From the NCBI GenBank assembly GCA_902787415.1, contig CADAGG010000060.1, forward strand, positions 1-6,593: a DNA stretch of 6,593 nucleotides. Reading direction: 5' to 3'. The stretch comes from a methanogenic archaeon. GTDB taxonomy: Archaea; Thermoplasmatota; Thermoplasmata; Methanomassiliicoccales; Methanomethylophilaceae. A program made the translations under genes and the position numbers. This document shows positions 5,274 through 6,593 of the stretch, in pieces; position 1 is the stretch's first letter, and every line of letters starts with the position of its first letter. The notes beneath the pieces were generated by a model, which worked only from the letters and a program-made list of their open reading frames with translations, was not told where the DNA came from and did no database searches.

Positions 5274-6593
5274 ATGAAGGGAAGGTATCTGATCGTTGTG
5301 GCAGTCCTCCTGCTCTCATTGTCCCTCCTCGCCCTCCCGGCGGATCATGACGAATCCTCGGCAACCACCCCGCTGACCCCCGGCGATCTAACTTCCACAA
5401 TGGAACTGACCGACAGTTTCCAAAGCTTCAGCGTCGACGGTCACCAAATACAGATCAAAGCCTCCCACCCCGGTACACAGGGTCAGCCGCCGGCCACAAT
5501 CGGCGTGTACAATTCCAAGATATATCTCGTCGCCGACAGCTATCCCGAGAACTACCCTTTGGGCGATTCCAATGAGATAACCATTCAGTGGGCCGGGGAC
5601 AACCAGACCGAGGAGAGGACGTTCGCCGTCACGAACCTCGGGGCGGATAAGGCCACCAGTGTATTCCTGCTGACATACAGCCGCGGCATCCAGGTAACCC
5701 TGTCCTACGGAGGAATGGGCATCCCCTCCACCTTCGGCGATTCGTTCTATGCAGAGAGTACGGATGCGGGTTCATCCCTTTCGGGGGGCTTCAGGACCGA
5801 TACAGGGTGTATCATCGACATCACCAACAAGTTATTCGAGGGCAGCCTGATCACCGGCAACTACCGTTTCTCCGTTACCGCCGAAAGTCTATACAGCTAT
5901 GTCAACGGAGTGCTGAAGTTCGACCTTGCAAATCCGATAACGATTACTAACACGGACGATCCTGACAAGACCGTCACCCTCACATGTACCGAGGGGAACG
6001 GATCCAACTTCTCCCTTTCGCTCAACATGGGTGCTATGAACCTGTCCAACGCAGTCGATAACCACTGTTCGGTGACCGCTGCATTCGGCGACAGTTCCTC
6101 CATCACCTATTCCAATTATAATCAGACCGTGATGATGCTGAAGTTCAACAGTGCCGACCCCACGGTCATAAGTCCCTATCTGGGGTACACTACGGTGTTC
6201 CATCGCGAACAGGGTTCCCCGACGATATGGGTCGAAGGAAACGGGTACGGATTCGCGGATTCGGGCGACGTCACCATCCAATACGGGAACGACGGTTCGG
6301 CCAATCTCATATCTGGCGCCGTTTCGTTCTCCGGCTGCTATGTCAAGACGGACGAGGTGTTCATCGGTCCGTCCGGTTCCGGGAGCTTGTCCGTTTCCAG
6401 CACCGGATCCGTCGTGACCGTCAGCATTGGTGCCGATTCGGCATTCCTCATGGGTTCGCAGATGCAGAACGGGGCCCTGACGGACGGCGTTGCCTTCACG
6501 GCAATAGGGTCGGGAACGGTCGATTACGAAATCTGCAACACCGATGACGCCACCATGGCGGGCGTATTCCTGACCCCGGATCAGAGCATCACG
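5274..6593 (+). CDS. Secreted or surface-anchored protein of unknown family, 3'-truncated
   Basis: An uninterrupted frame of 440 codons runs from ATG 5274 to the last base of the window; no stop is reached, so the C-terminus is missing. The start has a strong Shine-Dalgarno sequence and gives a classic Sec signal peptide: basic MKGR, a hydrophobic core at about 5-21, then LPADHDESSA with probable cleavage around residues 23-30. The rest is rich in Ser, Thr, Gly, Asn and Asp, with short alternating hydrophobic stretches that suggest beta-sandwich domains. Five N-glycosylation sequons are present (N110, N242, N245, N256, N283), and Cys occurs at 179, 238, 265, 355 and 421. I recognise no named domain and no clear internal repeat. 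It resembles in general style the large adhesin-like surface proteins of gut methanogens, but that is inference. Codons are more mixed than in purB (AAT, ATA, AGT and a TTA occur), which fits lower expression or a different history. Any membrane anchor would lie beyond the window. Confidence 0.82.
   Translation, partial: MKGRYLIVVAVLLLSLSLLALPADHDESSATTPLTPGDLTSTMELTDSFQSFSVDGHQIQIKASHPGTQGQPPATIGVYNSKIYLVADSYPENYPLGDSNEITIQWAGDNQTEERTFAVTNLGADKATSVFLLTYSRGIQVTLSYGGMGIPSTFGDSFYAESTDAGSSLSGGFRTDTGCIIDITNKLFEGSLITGNYRFSVTAESLYSYVNGVLKFDLANPITITNTDDPDKTVTLTCTEGNGSNFSLSLNMGAMNLSNAVDNHCSVTAAFGDSSSITYSNYNQTVMMLKFNSADPTVISPYLGYTTVFHREQGSPTIWVEGNGYGFADSGDVTIQYGNDGSANLISGAVSFSGCYVKTDEVFIGPSGSGSLSVSSTGSVVTVSIGADSAFLMGSQMQNGALTDGVAFTAIGSGTVDYEICNTDDATMAGVFLTPDQSIT

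Noticed and set aside
5889..6547. Small frames on both strands inside the surface protein gene (minus 5889-6281, plus 6227-6547)
   Set aside because: The continuous frame from 5274 has a signal peptide, a Shine-Dalgarno sequence and 440 uninterrupted codons; the others are shadows without starts of their own.

Overview
The window looks like archaeal chromosome, most likely from a Thermoplasmata-type methanogen of the Methanomassiliicoccales/Methanomethylophilaceae kind. The archaeal call is strong. It rests on a complete archaeal TATA-binding protein gene, TATA elements centred 26-27 nt upstream of start codons (leaderless geometry), and very short AT-rich promoters in otherwise GC-rich DNA. 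The order-level call is an inference from general character: high GC, AGG/GGA-rich codons, and a large secreted, sequon-bearing protein of unknown family. Five of the six complete genes end in TGA and one in TAA; none ends in TAG. That fits a TAG-sparing, pyrrolysine-using methanogen, but six stops prove nothing.

Layout. Positions 2-970 (+) hold the C-terminal three quarters of an O-acetylhomoserine sulfhydrylase (metY). It converges on a SotB/AraJ-like MFS efflux transporter at 988-2166 (-), and a compact hairpin terminator sits across the junction. A 93-bp divergent promoter region (2167-2259) separates the transporter from the TBP gene (2260-2808, +). Next come a YigZ/IMPACT-family protein (2853-3479, +), adenylosuccinate lyase purB (3544-4911, +) and, one base after the purB stop, a 65-residue two-helix membrane protein (4913-5110, +). 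A structured 163-bp gap (5111-5273) carries a bulged hairpin, a probable terminator, a TATA-like element and an inverted repeat. The last gene starts at 5274 and stays open to the window edge (440 codons). It encodes a secreted, probably N-glycosylated surface protein of no recognised family.

How the genes relate. Most of the window is housekeeping: sulfur assimilation into homocysteine (metY), basal transcription (TBP) and purine biosynthesis (purB). These genes do not form one pathway operon. Only purB and the 65-aa protein look co-transcribed. The TBP gene has a palindromic, doubled TATA region that its own product would be expected to bind. The accessory part is the right-hand end, where codon use becomes more mixed and the encoded protein is extracytoplasmic. 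I found no CRISPR array, tRNA, rRNA, insertion sequence or recognisable defence system. The least explained items are the small glycine-zipper protein behind purB, the unknown surface protein, and the regulatory architecture between them.
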